Assembly: GCF_001039275.2 (NCBI RefSeq)
Contig: NZ_CP030117.1
Span: 1,509,501-1,573,500 of the forward strand
Origin: Brevibacillus brevis
GTDB lineage: Bacteria > Bacillota > Bacilli > Brevibacillales > Brevibacillaceae
Length of the DNA stretch: 64,000 nucleotides
Direction: 5' to 3'
The first letter of the stretch is position 1, and each line of letters starts with the position of its first letter. The position numbers and the translations under genes were made by a program. Positions 1 to 7,873 of the stretch are shown here, piece after piece. The notes beneath the pieces are model-generated. The model was given only the letters and a program-made list of their open reading frames with translations. It made no database searches and was not told the DNA's origin.

Positions 1-1
1 A

Positions 2-403
2 TTTTATCCGGAAATAGAAGATAGGGGATTTCAGTTGGAAGTGAAAATTCCAGAGGAGCCGCTGTTTGTCATGTTCGACAAAATGCATATGAACCGCGTT
101 ATTACGAATTTGATCGGTAACTCGCTAAAACATAATCCGCCGGGAACGCAGCTATTCGTTTCATGCGAGAAAATAGAGACCGGCGTTGTTCTATGGTTGG
201 GTGATAACGGTACAGGTGTTCAAGAGAATGTTAGGGAACACATTTTTGAAGAGTTCATAAAAGGGAATAATCCTGTGAAAGATAGCACCGGACTCGGTCT
301 AGCCATTTGTAAAAAAATTATAACGTTACATCAGGGGACCATTCATTTGGAGAGGGATCAACAGTTTACGACTCTATTTAAAATCACTTTGCCTCTTGAA
401 TGA
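2..403 (+). CDS. Sensor histidine kinase, C-terminal ATPase part (5' truncated by window)
   Basis: This is the C-terminal part of a membrane sensor histidine kinase; the frame is open from base 2 and its start lies outside the window. Visible motifs are an N box (NLIGNSLKHN), a G1 box (DNGTGV), an F-box-like FEEF and a G2 box (GLGLAI), in the normal HATPase_c order. It would supply the ATP-binding and phosphotransfer half of a two-component system. The partner regulator and the sensor domain are not visible. The stop codon TGA at 401-403 overlaps the ATG of the next small ORF (ATGA), suggesting translational coupling. Confidence 0.9.
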   Translation, partial: FYPEIEDRGFQLEVKIPEEPLFVMFDKMHMNRVITNLIGNSLKHNPPGTQLFVSCEKIETGVVLWLGDNGTGVQENVREHIFEEFIKGNNPVKDSTGLGLAICKKIITLHQGTIHLERDQQFTTLFKITLPLE

Positions 404-531
404 GCGGTACTCTTCTTGTGGCTGTCACGACGGTCGTTTTTATCATCTATTGGTGCGTCAGGTGGTACAAGGCTGGGTGCGATGCAGATGGAGTAAAGAA
501 GAAATGGCGGAAAAAGGAGCCTTCCAAATAG
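400..531 (+). CDS. Small 43-aa membrane ORF, coupled to the kinase by ATGA overlap
   Basis: The ATG at 400 shares bases with the kinase stop at 401-403. The product starts MSGTLLVAVTTVVFII, one hydrophobic helix, followed by a basic tail rich in K, R and W. The helix LLVAVTTVVFI is nearly identical, also at DNA level over about 40 nt, to the second membrane segment of the PstS-like protein at 1572-2735. It may be a genuine small membrane protein or the remnant of a duplicated copy of that gene. No independent ribosome site is seen, so expression would depend on coupling. It overlaps an SLH-like reading frame on the other strand. Confidence 0.4.
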   Translation: MSGTLLVAVTTVVFIIYWCVRWYKAGCDADGVKKKWRKKEPSK

Positions 532-788
532 GAGGACTCCACCTCACTTCCCAACGTGTTATCTTTTTTGGGATAGATGAATAATATTCCCTCTTTCTCT
601 TGTACAACCCCATAAGAGTCTCCATCGTACATTTCCATCAATGGTTGATAGGCCCAATGTCCATCCGGGATATCGCTGAACTGACTGGCTTGCAGGCTGA
701 TGTCAGGAAGAGATGCAAATGGTATGCTGGAGGGGTAAGGCAGGATTGGAGAAGGGGATGGTGTTATGAAAAGGACACGCAAAATCAC
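447..788 (-). pseudogene. Remnant of an SLH-like surface protein
   Basis: The minus-strand frame contains FSDIPDGHWAYQPL, the hallmark F-x-D-(V/I)-P-x-x-HWAY of S-layer homology domains, then a GILFIYPKKD stretch. The second SLH remnant at 37699-38430 has the same layout (FADVPKNHWAY, then GYFFYPDTK). Only about half a domain survives; there is no convincing signal peptide and the frame runs on into sequence opposite the small plus-strand ORF. AGGAGGTGA precedes a possible GTG or TTG start, but those bases are also the left arm of the cat attenuator. I read it as a decayed fragment rather than a working gene. Confidence 0.4.
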
Positions 789-795
789 CTCCTAA
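766..795 (+). CDS. cat leader peptide (9 aa, translational attenuation)
   Basis: The ORF encodes MKRTRKITS and has its own ribosome site (GGAGAAGGGG, 748-757). Its last codons and its TAA lie in the left arm of the stem that hides the cat ribosome site. Nine-codon leaders of this kind, for example those before the cat genes of pC194/pUB112 and cat-86, stall a ribosome when chloramphenicol is present and so open the stem. Sequence position, length, stem and ribosome sites all match that design; the stall codon itself is inferred. Confidence 0.8.
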   Translation: MKRTRKITS

Positions 796-822
796 AATCA
801 TCATGTTTTCGATTTTAGGAGG
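788..822 (+). promoter_or_regulatory. Attenuator hairpin sequestering the cat ribosome site
   Basis: There is a perfect 12-bp inverted repeat, CCTCCTAAAATC (788-799) and GATTTTAGGAGG (811-822), with an 11-nt loop. The right arm contains the AGGAGG ribosome site of cat, seven bases before its ATG at 831. The left arm overlaps the end of the leader ORF. There is no T-run, so it controls translation rather than termination. Confidence 0.85.
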
Positions 823-830
823 GATACCCA

Positions 831-1490
831 ATGAAATTTCAGCGAATCGATCTAAATAATTGGAGCAGAAAGCCTTATTTCGAGCATTATCTGAACCGAG
901 TGAATTGCACCTTCAGTATGACTGCCAATATAGATATAACGGAATTGCTCCCCGCTCTACGGCAAAAGGGGATGAAGCTGTATCCGGCTTTTCTGTATAT
1001 GGTGACAAACGTTGTCAATGCGCATCGTGAATTTCGAACTTCCTTTCATGCGGATGGCGAGTTGGGCTATTGGGAGAGGATGATACCCAGCTATACTTTT
1101 TTTCACCAGGACGATCAAACTTTTTCTACGATGTGGACGGAATTCGCTGACGAGTTCCCTATGTTTTATCAAAATTACGTAGCGGACATGAAACAGTACG
1201 GGGACAACAAAGGTCTTGTGGCGAAAGAACTGGAACCGCCTTATACGTTCCCTGTCTCGTGTATTCCCTGGGTTAGCTTCAGTGGGTTTAATCTGAATAT
1301 CTCGGGAGATGGGCGGTATTTGCTTCCAATCATTACAAGTGGAAAGTATTTCGAGCAAGAAGGCAAAACGTTATTGCCTGTTTCTTTACAAGTCCATCAT
1401 GCGGTTTGTGATGGCTATCACGCCAGTCTGTTCATCAATGACTTGCAAAATTGGGCAACAACTTACAAGGAATGGTTAGGTGTCGAGTGA
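831..1490 (+). CDS. cat: Chloramphenicol O-acetyltransferase, type A
   Basis: The 219-aa cytoplasmic enzyme acetylates the 3-hydroxyl of chloramphenicol using acetyl-CoA and so inactivates it. Length matches the classical trimeric type-A CAT family. The active-site signature HHAVCDG lies near residues 189-195, with the catalytic histidine second and the structural Asp after it. The N-terminal KFQRIDLNNWSRKPYFEHY and the YPSYTFFH region are also typical. The start is fixed by AGGAGG seven bases upstream. Expression should be drug-inducible through the leader peptide and hairpin just upstream. No insertion sequence or plasmid gene flanks it, so it seems to be a resident chromosomal gene. Confidence 0.95.
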   Translation: MKFQRIDLNNWSRKPYFEHYLNRVNCTFSMTANIDITELLPALRQKGMKLYPAFLYMVTNVVNAHREFRTSFHADGELGYWERMIPSYTFFHQDDQTFSTMWTEFADEFPMFYQNYVADMKQYGDNKGLVAKELEPPYTFPVSCIPWVSFSGFNLNISGDGRYLLPIITSGKYFEQEGKTLLPVSLQVHHAVCDGYHASLFINDLQNWATTYKEWLGVE

Positions 1491-1571
1491 ATTGGCTCGT
1501 TTGGTATGCTTCTCCTTCCTAATCTCTTCCAATCATTTATAATAACGATAGGAGAATTGGGAGGAGAAGGA

Positions 1572-2735
1572 ATGAATAAAGAATTGGTAGGGAAAATCTT
1601 CGGCTGTATCGTTTTGGGTGCGATTATCACTGTGATCGGAGTCGTGGCGGTGGTGATGACTGCCCTGAACGCAGAGGGAAGGGTTTATTCCCTTCTTGTC
1701 GCTGTCACAACAGTTGTTTTTATCATGTACATCATCGGACAAATGTTCGCCCCACAAAAGAGTCGGCTATGGAACCGAGCCCTCTTTGTTTATTTTCTCT
1801 TTTGTACGCTGCCCGTTGCAGGATATGAGATCAGCAGCTATTACCATAACAGCATTCCTGTGGTCAGTGAGGCGGAGGTCGATCTGGAACAGTATAAACC
1901 ATTCAGTTCAGACTCCAAGGTTCATAAACTTGATCAACCAGCGACACTGTCGTTACAGTCTGATTTGCCCAAAATAGATGGGGCGACGGCTTTATATCCG
2001 CTGTACGCTTCCTTTGTGCAGGCTGTTTATCCCGAGAAAGATTACGACCTTTACGACAGCGAAGTCATGGTAAGTAAGACGCCAAATGCGTACGAAAACT
2101 TACTGGATGGAAAAGTCGATGTCATCTTTGCAGCAGGTCCTTCTGAGGAACAGCTTTTAGCAGCAAAAGAAAAAGGCGTAGAGCTGAAACTGACACCAAT
2201 CGGAAGGGAAGCCTTTGTCTTTTTTGTCCATGCAGAGAATTCTGTTCAGGGTCTCACTACCGAGCAGATTCGGGGTATCTATGCGGGAGACATCATTTCC
2301 TGGGATGAAGTCGGGGGCGGGTATGAGTTTATTCGGGCCTTTCAGCGTCCTGAAAATAGCGGAAGTCAGACGATGCTCCAGAAGATCATGGGAGATAAAG
2401 AGCTTATGACTGCGCCGCAAGAAGACGTGGTAACAGGAATGGGTGGAATCATCGAGCAAACAGCCAACTACAAAAATTATTCGAATGCCATCGGTTACTC
2501 GTTCTTGTTTTATGCCACGGAGATGGTGCGAAACGGAAACATTCGTCTACTTGCAATTGATGGGGTAACGCCTAATAAGGAAACGATAAAAAGCAGAGCG
2601 TATCCGTTTGCGGCCGAGTTTTATGCAGTGACAGCTGGGACGGACAATCCGAATGCAGAGAAACTGATCGAATGGATTTTGTCTCCACAGGGACAAGAAT
2701 TAGTAGAAAAAACGGGCTATATTCCGGTGAAATAA
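1572..2735 (+). CDS. Membrane-anchored PstS-like phosphate-binding domain protein
   Basis: A 387-aa protein with three membrane segments in the first about 100 residues (near 8-34, 41-63 and 71-90), followed by a substrate-binding domain of the PstS/PBP-like-2 family. In that domain KIDGATALYPLY, the region LTTEQIRGIYAGDIISWDEVGG and the closing LIEWILSPQGQELVEKTGYIPVK are typical. Unlike PstS it is held by several helices rather than a lipid anchor, and no Pst permease is adjacent, so a sensory or scavenging role is possible. The start was set at 1572 because of the GGGAGGAGAAGG site just before it. The second membrane helix is echoed in the small ORF at 400-531. Confidence 0.8.
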   Translation: MNKELVGKIFGCIVLGAIITVIGVVAVVMTALNAEGRVYSLLVAVTTVVFIMYIIGQMFAPQKSRLWNRALFVYFLFCTLPVAGYEISSYYHNSIPVVSEAEVDLEQYKPFSSDSKVHKLDQPATLSLQSDLPKIDGATALYPLYASFVQAVYPEKDYDLYDSEVMVSKTPNAYENLLDGKVDVIFAAGPSEEQLLAAKEKGVELKLTPIGREAFVFFVHAENSVQGLTTEQIRGIYAGDIISWDEVGGGYEFIRAFQRPENSGSQTMLQKIMGDKELMTAPQEDVVTGMGGIIEQTANYKNYSNAIGYSFLFYATEMVRNGNIRLLAIDGVTPNKETIKSRAYPFAAEFYAVTAGTDNPNAEKLIEWILSPQGQELVEKTGYIPVK

Positions 2736-2751
2736 AAAGTAGCAAGCAAAG

Positions 2752-2789
2752 GAGACCCTTGGGCGATTGACCCGAGGGTTTCTTCTTCA
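2752..2789 (+). terminator. Rho-independent terminator of the PstS-like gene
   Basis: The stem ACCCTTGGG / CCCGAGGGT (one G-T pair) is followed by TTCTTCTT, 20 bases after the stop codon. Confidence 0.7.
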
Positions 2790-2811
2790 GCTTTGACGTG
2801 CATTTAGGCTT

Positions 2812-3065
2812 CTAATGACAGCCGTGTTTGTCAAAGTAAAGTCGCGCTAGATTTTCGCCAAATGCTTTACTTACGCCAAACTGCGTATCGAGACGATGCA
2901 TGACAGAAGAGTCAATGTTCTCACTCCGCAGATAAATTCCTCTTCAGGCTGTAAGTCTTGAATCGAATTGATGTCGGTTAGACGCAAGCGGAATTCATCA
3001 CGTAAACGGGTTCACAAAACTGTGCCAATGCGCCTAGCTGCTCCTGTAATGAATACCTGTTTCAT
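2812..3065 (-). pseudogene. Decayed NAD-dependent epimerase/dehydratase (uronate dehydrogenase type)
   Basis: Reading from the ATG at 3065, the frame gives MKQVFITGAARRIGTVL, a Rossmann GxxGxxG start in which the second glycine is now Arg, then an in-frame TGA. The same frame continues with RDEFRLRLTDINSIQDL. After a jump of frame, the piece TQFGVSKAFGENLARLYFDKHG matches the YxxxK region of the family, here with F for Y. The middle (by family length roughly 90 residues) and the whole C-terminal half are missing. It has at least three lesions and is not functional. Bases 3066-3222 hold no gene, only a weak inverted repeat CTGATC/GATCAG at 3151-3169. Confidence 0.75.
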
Positions 3066-3222
3066 CTGATAATAGGTGAAGCGTTGGGAAGCTCGGTAAT
3101 ATAAGGTAACCGACACCGGACATTAAGTGTCATTTCTTAAAGTAAACAGGCTGATCCAATGTAGATCAGCTTAAAAGGAAATTTATAAAAACTAGACGGA
3201 TTCGTGAAACGGGGATTTGGAA

Positions 3223-4215
3223 CTACTCTTTCACCGAGGCTATTCTGCTATCAATAAGGCGAGAAACTCTGTATGAAACAGGAAGAAAGCCTTGACGAGG
3301 CCAATAACGTGAAGATTGTAAATTCGTTTCTCTCCAATCTGTCATGCAGTAGACATATCCTTTTTTCTTCGCATGGGCAAGTCCATGTAGTGTAAGCGCA
3401 TAATTGATACCTTGCCCGCGATATTGATCTAGAGTACCAGCAACCCCTAATTCAACACAACGATCCGGCACATTCAAATTATGATCACTTTTGTCTAAGG
3501 GGAAGTATCCTTGGAAAGAAACAATTTTTCCATCTTTTAAGGCGATCCAGAAATCGACATCATGATCATCAAGGAGACCTGCATAGCCTTTACGTAATTC
3601 CTGAGGGTCATCACGTAAAGAATAACCAAAAACAGGTGCCTTATTTTGATGAGTTCTAATAATATTTGCAATATCCTCTACCAAACGACGGTCTTCTGGG
3701 GATGCCAAGCGAATTTCAACATCTGGAATGCTCAAGGGAAGGGGAAATTCCCGATCAAGTAAAGAGAGTAATGCATGTGTTTGTTCAAAGCCAAATCCTA
3801 AACGGAACCAAGAATGAAGTAATTCCGGTTGACTGGCTGGGATTAGCGCAAAATGACTGAAATACCCCTCATCTACCCATAGCTGAGAAGCCTCTGAATA
3901 AAGATCTCTATATAATTCAAAGGAGGTATTGCGAGAGATTGCGTGACCCTCCAAATTCATCCAGACATGTCGACCCCGAAGAGGATTTTCAATCTTTTGT
4001 CCAATTAGGTACCCGATTAATTTACCATCTTCAATTGCGGCTACTCCGCTACTGTTTGGTTTTGACCATTTCGTTTTAACAGCATTCGTTGCATAATTTT
4101 CATCTTCACATTCACTTGGTAATACGGAAAGGATTTCTCGATCTTGTCTATGTCGCTTGGACAATAGTTGCCCAGCCTCTGAGATTAGCTCATCAGTAAA
4201 TGGTATGAAATACAT
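3223..4215 (-). CDS. GNAT acetyltransferase, probably two tandem GNAT folds
   Basis: A 330-aa soluble protein. The C-terminal half has a recognisable GNAT acetyl-CoA site: VAGTLDQYRGQGINYALT, with the R/Q-x-x-G-x-G/A loop, then TDWRETNLQSSRYWPRQGF, a typical last strand and helix. The N-terminal half (IEDGKLIGYLIGQKIENP and WFRLGFGFEQ) looks like a second, degenerate GNAT unit. The substrate cannot be read from sequence. The start has AGAGGTGG upstream. It stands alone between the epimerase remnant and divergent htpG. Confidence 0.8.
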   Translation of the reverse strand: MYFIPFTDELISEAGQLLSKRHRQDREILSVLPSECEDENYATNAVKTKWSKPNSSGVAAIEDGKLIGYLIGQKIENPLRGRHVWMNLEGHAISRNTSFELYRDLYSEASQLWVDEGYFSHFALIPASQPELLHSWFRLGFGFEQTHALLSLLDREFPLPLSIPDVEIRLASPEDRRLVEDIANIIRTHQNKAPVFGYSLRDDPQELRKGYAGLLDDHDVDFWIALKDGKIVSFQGYFPLDKSDHNLNVPDRCVELGVAGTLDQYRGQGINYALTLHGLAHAKKKGYVYCMTDWRETNLQSSRYWPRQGFLPVSYRVSRLIDSRIASVKE

Positions 4216-4345
4216 GAAATGCCACCTCTGTTTTTTATCATCATAAAGTTGCTCTTAATCTATTGCAATAGGCTCCCTTAAGCCAATTAGGCGCAGTCTT
4301 TCGAAAACCTTCACGTTGGAGAGTTTTCTTTCTAGCTAGATCATA

Positions 4346-4374
4346 TTGACAGAAAAATCTAAGACTGTTATAAA
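4346..4374 (+). promoter_or_regulatory. Sigma-A promoter of htpG
   Basis: TTGACA at 4346-4351 and TATAAA at 4369-4374 are separated by exactly 17 bases. The CIRCE operator follows at once, over the expected transcription start. Confidence 0.85.
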
Positions 4375-4382
4375 AATAGTAA

Positions 4383-4409
4383 ATAGCACTCGTGAGGTGA
4401 GAGTGCTAA
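4383..4409 (+). promoter_or_regulatory. CIRCE element (HrcA operator) in front of htpG
   Basis: ATAGCACTC, nine bases, GAGTGCTAA matches the CIRCE consensus TTAGCACTC-N9-GAGTGCTAA at 17 of 18 arm positions. It lies about 8 bases after the -10 box, where bound HrcA would block transcription and where the element also sits in the 5' leader of the mRNA. Confidence 0.9.
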
Positions 4410-4454
4410 TATTGAAGAAGGAATACATAAGAAGTCCGGAAGGGTGGGTATTTC

Positions 4455-6335
4455 ATGGAAAAAAAGCAGTTTCAAGCAGAATCTACACGTCTGTTGGAAA
4501 TGATGATCCATTCTATTTACACACAAAAGGAAATCTTTTTGCGCGAGTTGATCTCCAATTCCAGTGACGCGATTGACAAAATGTACTACAAATCGCTCGT
4601 CGATGATCAATTGGTGTTTGATAAAGAGAACTATTTTATCAAAATAGCGGTTAACAAAGATACCAGAACTTTGACCCTGACAGATACCGGGATCGGCATG
4701 ACGCAGGATGAGTTGGAAAATAATCTGGGCGTCATTGCGAAGAGCGGTTCGTTGGCGTTCAAAAAAGAAAACGACGCGAAGGATGGCTACAACATCATCG
4801 GTCAATTCGGCGTAGGCTTCTACTCGGCTTTCATGGTTGCCGACAAGGTTACGGTCATCAGTAAGGCACTGGGCAGCGACACTGGGTACAAATGGGAGTC
4901 CAGCGGTGCGGATGGCTACACGATCGAGCCTTTTCACAAAGATTCCGTCGGGACCGAAATCATTCTCGAAATCAAGGAGAATACAGAAGAAGAGAACTAC
5001 GACGAGTTTTTGGAAGAGTACCGTTTAAAAGCGATTATCAAAAAGTACTCTGACTTTATTCGTTACCCGATCAAAATGGACGTTACGCAGCATAAGCCAA
5101 AAGAGGGCAGCGAAAACGAGTATGAACAAGTGACGGAAGAACAAATCGTGAACAGCATGGTTCCGATTTGGCGAAAAAATAAAAGCGAGCTGACGACTGA
5201 GGATTACGAGCAGTTTTATGCGAGCAAGCATTATGGCTTCGACAAGCCGCTGGCGCACATTCACATCAGTGCAGATGGAGCCGTTGTTTATCAGGCGATT
5301 TTGTACATCCCGGAGAGCATGCCATTTGATTATTACTCGAAGGAGTACGAAAAAGGTCTGGAGCTGTATGCCAACGGTGTACTGATCATGAACAAATGCG
5401 CGGACCTGCTTCCAGACTACTTCAGCTTTGTCAAAGGGATGGTTGACTCCGAGAGCCTGTCGCTCAACATTTCCCGTGAGATGCTCCAGCATGACCGTCA
5501 ATTGAAGCTGATTGCGAAAAACATCACGAGCAAAATCAAAAGCCAGTTGCAAAGCTTGCTGAAAACAGAGCGGGAAAAATACGAGCTGTTCTACAATTCA
5601 TTTGGCAGACAGCTAAAATACGGCATGTACAGCGACTACGGAACGCATAAAGAAACGCTGCAAGACCTGTTGATGTTCTACTCTTCCAAAGAGAAAAAGC
5701 TGGTGACGCTAGAAGAGTATGTTGAGAGAATGCCAGAAGATCAAAAGTACATCTACTATGCATCCGGCGAGTCGATCGAACGAATCGAAAAGCTGCCGCA
5801 AACAGAGCTCGTATCCGAAAAAGGCTACGAAATCCTGTACTTTACAGATGACGTCGATGAGTTCGCGATCAAAATGATGATGAACTACAAGGAAAAAGAA
5901 TTCAAATCGGTATCGAGCGGCGATTTGGGAATCGAACCGGGCGAAGAAGAAAAAGCAGCCGAAGCCGAAAACGAGAACAACAAAGAGCTGTTCGACTATA
6001 TGGCATCGATGCTCGAAGGAAAAGTTAAAGCTGTAAAAGCTTCCAAGCGTTTGAAGTCACACCCTGTCTGCTTGTCGACAGAGGGTGAAGTGACGATTGA
6101 AATGGAAAAAATCTTGAATGCGATGCCGAACAATCCGAATGTGAAGGCGGACAAGGTACTGGAGATCAATGTGAACCATGCGGTCTTCCAGTCATTGAAA
6201 GGTGCCTTTGACACAGACAAGGAAAAGGTCAATCTGTATACCGCCCTCCTGTACAATCAGGCTCTCTTGATCGAAGGCTTGCCGATTCAAGACCCGGTAG
6301 AGTTTACGAACGACATTTGCAAAGTTATGGTGTAA
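4455..6335 (+). CDS. htpG: Molecular chaperone HtpG (Hsp90)
   Basis: A 626-aa cytosolic ATP-dependent chaperone, the normal length for bacterial Hsp90. The N-terminal ATPase motifs are [18 protein letters not shown] and [13 protein letters not shown]; the middle domain has the family sequence [12 protein letters not shown]; the C-terminal dimerisation domain follows a short acidic linker ([16 protein letters not shown]). The ATG has a purine-rich GGAAGGGTGGG upstream. It is monocistronic, with its own sigma-A promoter and a CIRCE operator, so heat control by HrcA is expected, unlike the HrcA-independent htpG of Bacillus subtilis. Confidence 0.97.
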   Translation: MEKKQFQAESTRLLEMMIHSIYTQKEIFLRELISNSSDAIDKMYYKSLVDDQLVFDKENYFIKIAVNKDTRTLTLTDTGIGMTQDELENNLGVIAKSGSLAFKKENDAKDGYNIIGQFGVGFYSAFMVADKVTVISKALGSDTGYKWESSGADGYTIEPFHKDSVGTEIILEIKENTEEENYDEFLEEYRLKAIIKKYSDFIRYPIKMDVTQHKPKEGSENEYEQVTEEQIVNSMVPIWRKNKSELTTEDYEQFYASKHYGFDKPLAHIHISADGAVVYQAILYIPESMPFDYYSKEYEKGLELYANGVLIMNKCADLLPDYFSFVKGMVDSESLSLNISREMLQHDRQLKLIAKNITSKIKSQLQSLLKTEREKYELFYNSFGRQLKYGMYSDYGTHKETLQDLLMFYSSKEKKLVTLEEYVERMPEDQKYIYYASGESIERIEKLPQTELVSEKGYEILYFTDDVDEFAIKMMMNYKEKEFKSVSSGDLGIEPGEEEKAAEAENENNKELFDYMASMLEGKVKAVKASKRLKSHPVCLSTEGEVTIEMEKILNAMPNNPNVKADKVLEINVNHAVFQSLKGAFDTDKEKVNLYTALLYNQALLIEGLPIQDPVEFTNDICKVMV

Positions 6336-6343
6336 GGCAAAAC

Positions 6344-6375
6344 AGGGGATGCGATTCCAGCATCCTCTTTTTCTC
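6344..6375 (+). terminator. Terminator of htpG
   Basis: The 9-bp stem AGGGGATGC / GCATCCTCT (6344-6352 and 6360-6368, one G-T pair) is followed by a T-rich tract. Confidence 0.8.
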
Positions 6376-6448
6376 GTATTGATTTTCCCATTACAAGGGA
6401 TTTATGATGGAACGCAAGGATATACATAAAGAGAGGAGAGTAGAACCT

Positions 6449-7051
6449 ATGTGGAATCCGTTGGAAGTAAAAGATCTCATCACCAGTGCAGAAGAGCTGA
6501 AAAGCCTTGTAGGAGAACCGCACGAGGCGGTTGTGAAAAAAAGCATCGCGCAGGTAGAGTCGCATGTGATCCATTACGTGTCCATGTCGCCGTTGTTTTT
6601 CTTGTCTACAGCAGATTCTTCAGGCAGATGTGACGTTTCCCCTCGAGGCGACGAGCAGGGCTTCGTTAAAGTGCTGGATGAACACCATATTATTTTTCCA
6701 GAGCGAATGGGGAACAGACGGGTCGACTCTTTACTGAATATCATCGCAAATCCGCAGGTGGGTATGATTTTCCTGATTCCTGGTCTGGAAGAAGTGTTGA
6801 GAATTAACGGATCAGCCCGGATTACAAAAGATACAGAGCTACTCGCCGCGCAAGAATGGAAGGGCAAAACAAGCGGCATAGGCGTGATCGTGAAGGTAGA
6901 GGAGTGCTTCCTCCATTGCCCGCGCGCATTTAAACAAGCAGGCCTGTGGAAGACGGATTCATGGCCAGAAAAAGAGGCGATGCCTTCGATGCTGGAAATG
7001 TTTCGCGCTCATTTGAAAATAAATGGCGTTCATTTGAATGAAAAAGAATAA
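6449..7051 (+). CDS. Pyridoxamine-phosphate-oxidase-fold FMN protein
   Basis: A 200-aa protein of the split-barrel FMN-binding (PPOX) superfamily, closest in pattern to the MSMEG_1061 type. Clear segments are SPLFFLSTADSSGRCDVSPRGDEQGFVKVLD, then a strand LLNIIANPQVGMIFLIPG and RINGSARIT. The C-terminal HCPRAFKQAGLW is characteristic. Such proteins bind FMN or F420 and act as oxidoreductases on small molecules; the substrate is unknown. The internal ATG at 6449 is preferred over 6404 because GAGAGGAG lies 5-15 bases ahead of it. Confidence 0.8.
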   Translation: MWNPLEVKDLITSAEELKSLVGEPHEAVVKKSIAQVESHVIHYVSMSPLFFLSTADSSGRCDVSPRGDEQGFVKVLDEHHIIFPERMGNRRVDSLLNIIANPQVGMIFLIPGLEEVLRINGSARITKDTELLAAQEWKGKTSGIGVIVKVEECFLHCPRAFKQAGLWKTDSWPEKEAMPSMLEMFRAHLKINGVHLNEKE

Positions 7052-7058
7052 GAAAGAA

Positions 7059-7090
7059 AAAACCTTGAAAATGCTTCAAGGTTTTTTTTC
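7059..7090. terminator. Bidirectional terminator between convergent genes
   Basis: The stem AACCTTGAA / TTCAAGGTT (7061-7069 and 7075-7083) has an A-run before and a T-run after it, so it can end the PPOX gene on the plus strand and, in part, the DUF5701 gene on the minus strand. Confidence 0.85.
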
Positions 7091-7711
7091 GTCCAAACGA
7101 GCTTGGCAAGAAGCCGAACCGAGCCACGTATGTGGATTGCCGGCCCAGCACCAGCCTAGCTTTGGTTTATTTTCGCTGATCCACATGGCCGTTACGCGTC
7201 GGTCGCCACAACGGGAGCCGAGCAGTGAAAAGCCGTTATTTTTCTTTACCCGAGCCGGGAAGTGAGTGATCAGGGCAATCCCTTCCTCCAGTGTGAGTGG
7301 GGAACGCTGTTGCTCCAAGAGGATGGGCATAGCGTCATTCGGTGTGACGTTCAGCGTCTCTTTTCCTGTATCAATTCCGGTCATCAGGTAAGCCATTCCT
7401 GTAGGAATCTCGATGCCCTCGATAGGTGTAAACCGCCGGATTTCTTCTGCATCCATGACACTGAAGCCAGCTTTCTTTTTCCGCTCGATTGCTTGCATCG
7501 CTTTTTCTCCGTCGAACCAATCACCTTTCACAACGAGAACAAAGGGGACGAGGCCCTCTTGCTGGTCGTCTTCTCGTATGGGGAGAGCTTCTGCCAGTGG
7601 TTGCAGCGGGGCCAGATTTTTCCTAAACTCATCTGCTGTCATGCCCGCCATTTCAGGATAGCCCTTTTGAATGAGCGTTGTCAGTTGCCGTTCGAATTCA
7701 GCTTTGTGCAT
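7076..7711 (-). CDS. DUF5701 family protein
   Basis: A 211-aa soluble protein with no membrane segment. The C-terminal block GFSLLGSRCGDRRVTAMWIS, KPKLGWCWAGNPHTWLGSASC is the signature I associate with DUF5701; its three cysteines and the histidine could bind a metal, which is inference. Function is unknown. The start has AGGAGG 12 bases upstream. The stop lies inside the shared terminator. Confidence 0.75.
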   Translation of the reverse strand: MHKAEFERQLTTLIQKGYPEMAGMTADEFRKNLAPLQPLAEALPIREDDQQEGLVPFVLVVKGDWFDGEKAMQAIERKKKAGFSVMDAEEIRRFTPIEGIEIPTGMAYLMTGIDTGKETLNVTPNDAMPILLEQQRSPLTLEEGIALITHFPARVKKNNGFSLLGSRCGDRRVTAMWISENKPKLGWCWAGNPHTWLGSASCQARLDEKKP

Positions 7712-7808
7712 GGGGTAATGCGCCTCCTTCCACTTTTCACATTCATCTTACAACATTGGTGCTAATTAAAAGGTTTATCCAAAAGAAAAGGAATAAAGCA
7801 GATTCGGA

Positions 7809-7837
7809 TTGAAGTAACTTTATAACTAAGCTTTAAT
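7809..7837 (+). promoter_or_regulatory. Promoter of the MerR-family gene
   Basis: TTGAAG at 7809-7814, 17 bases, TTTAAT at 7832-7837; the gene starts 37 bases later behind GAAGGAGG. Confidence 0.6.
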
Positions 7838-7873
7838 CTTTATAGAAAAAAATGAGGAAGGAGGCTAGCTGCC

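Noticed and set aside
396..584. Plus-strand ORF of 62 codons after the kinase
   Set aside because: Different frame from the coupled ATG at 400; sequence is low in membrane or domain character and has no ribosome site.
3151..3169. Inverted repeat CTGATC/GATCAG as a terminator of the GNAT gene
   Set aside because: Only six pairs and a poor T-run; not strong enough to list.
7262..7765. Plus-strand ORF (167 aa)
   Set aside because: Opposite strand of the DUF5701 gene, which has recognisable conserved blocks and AGGAGG.
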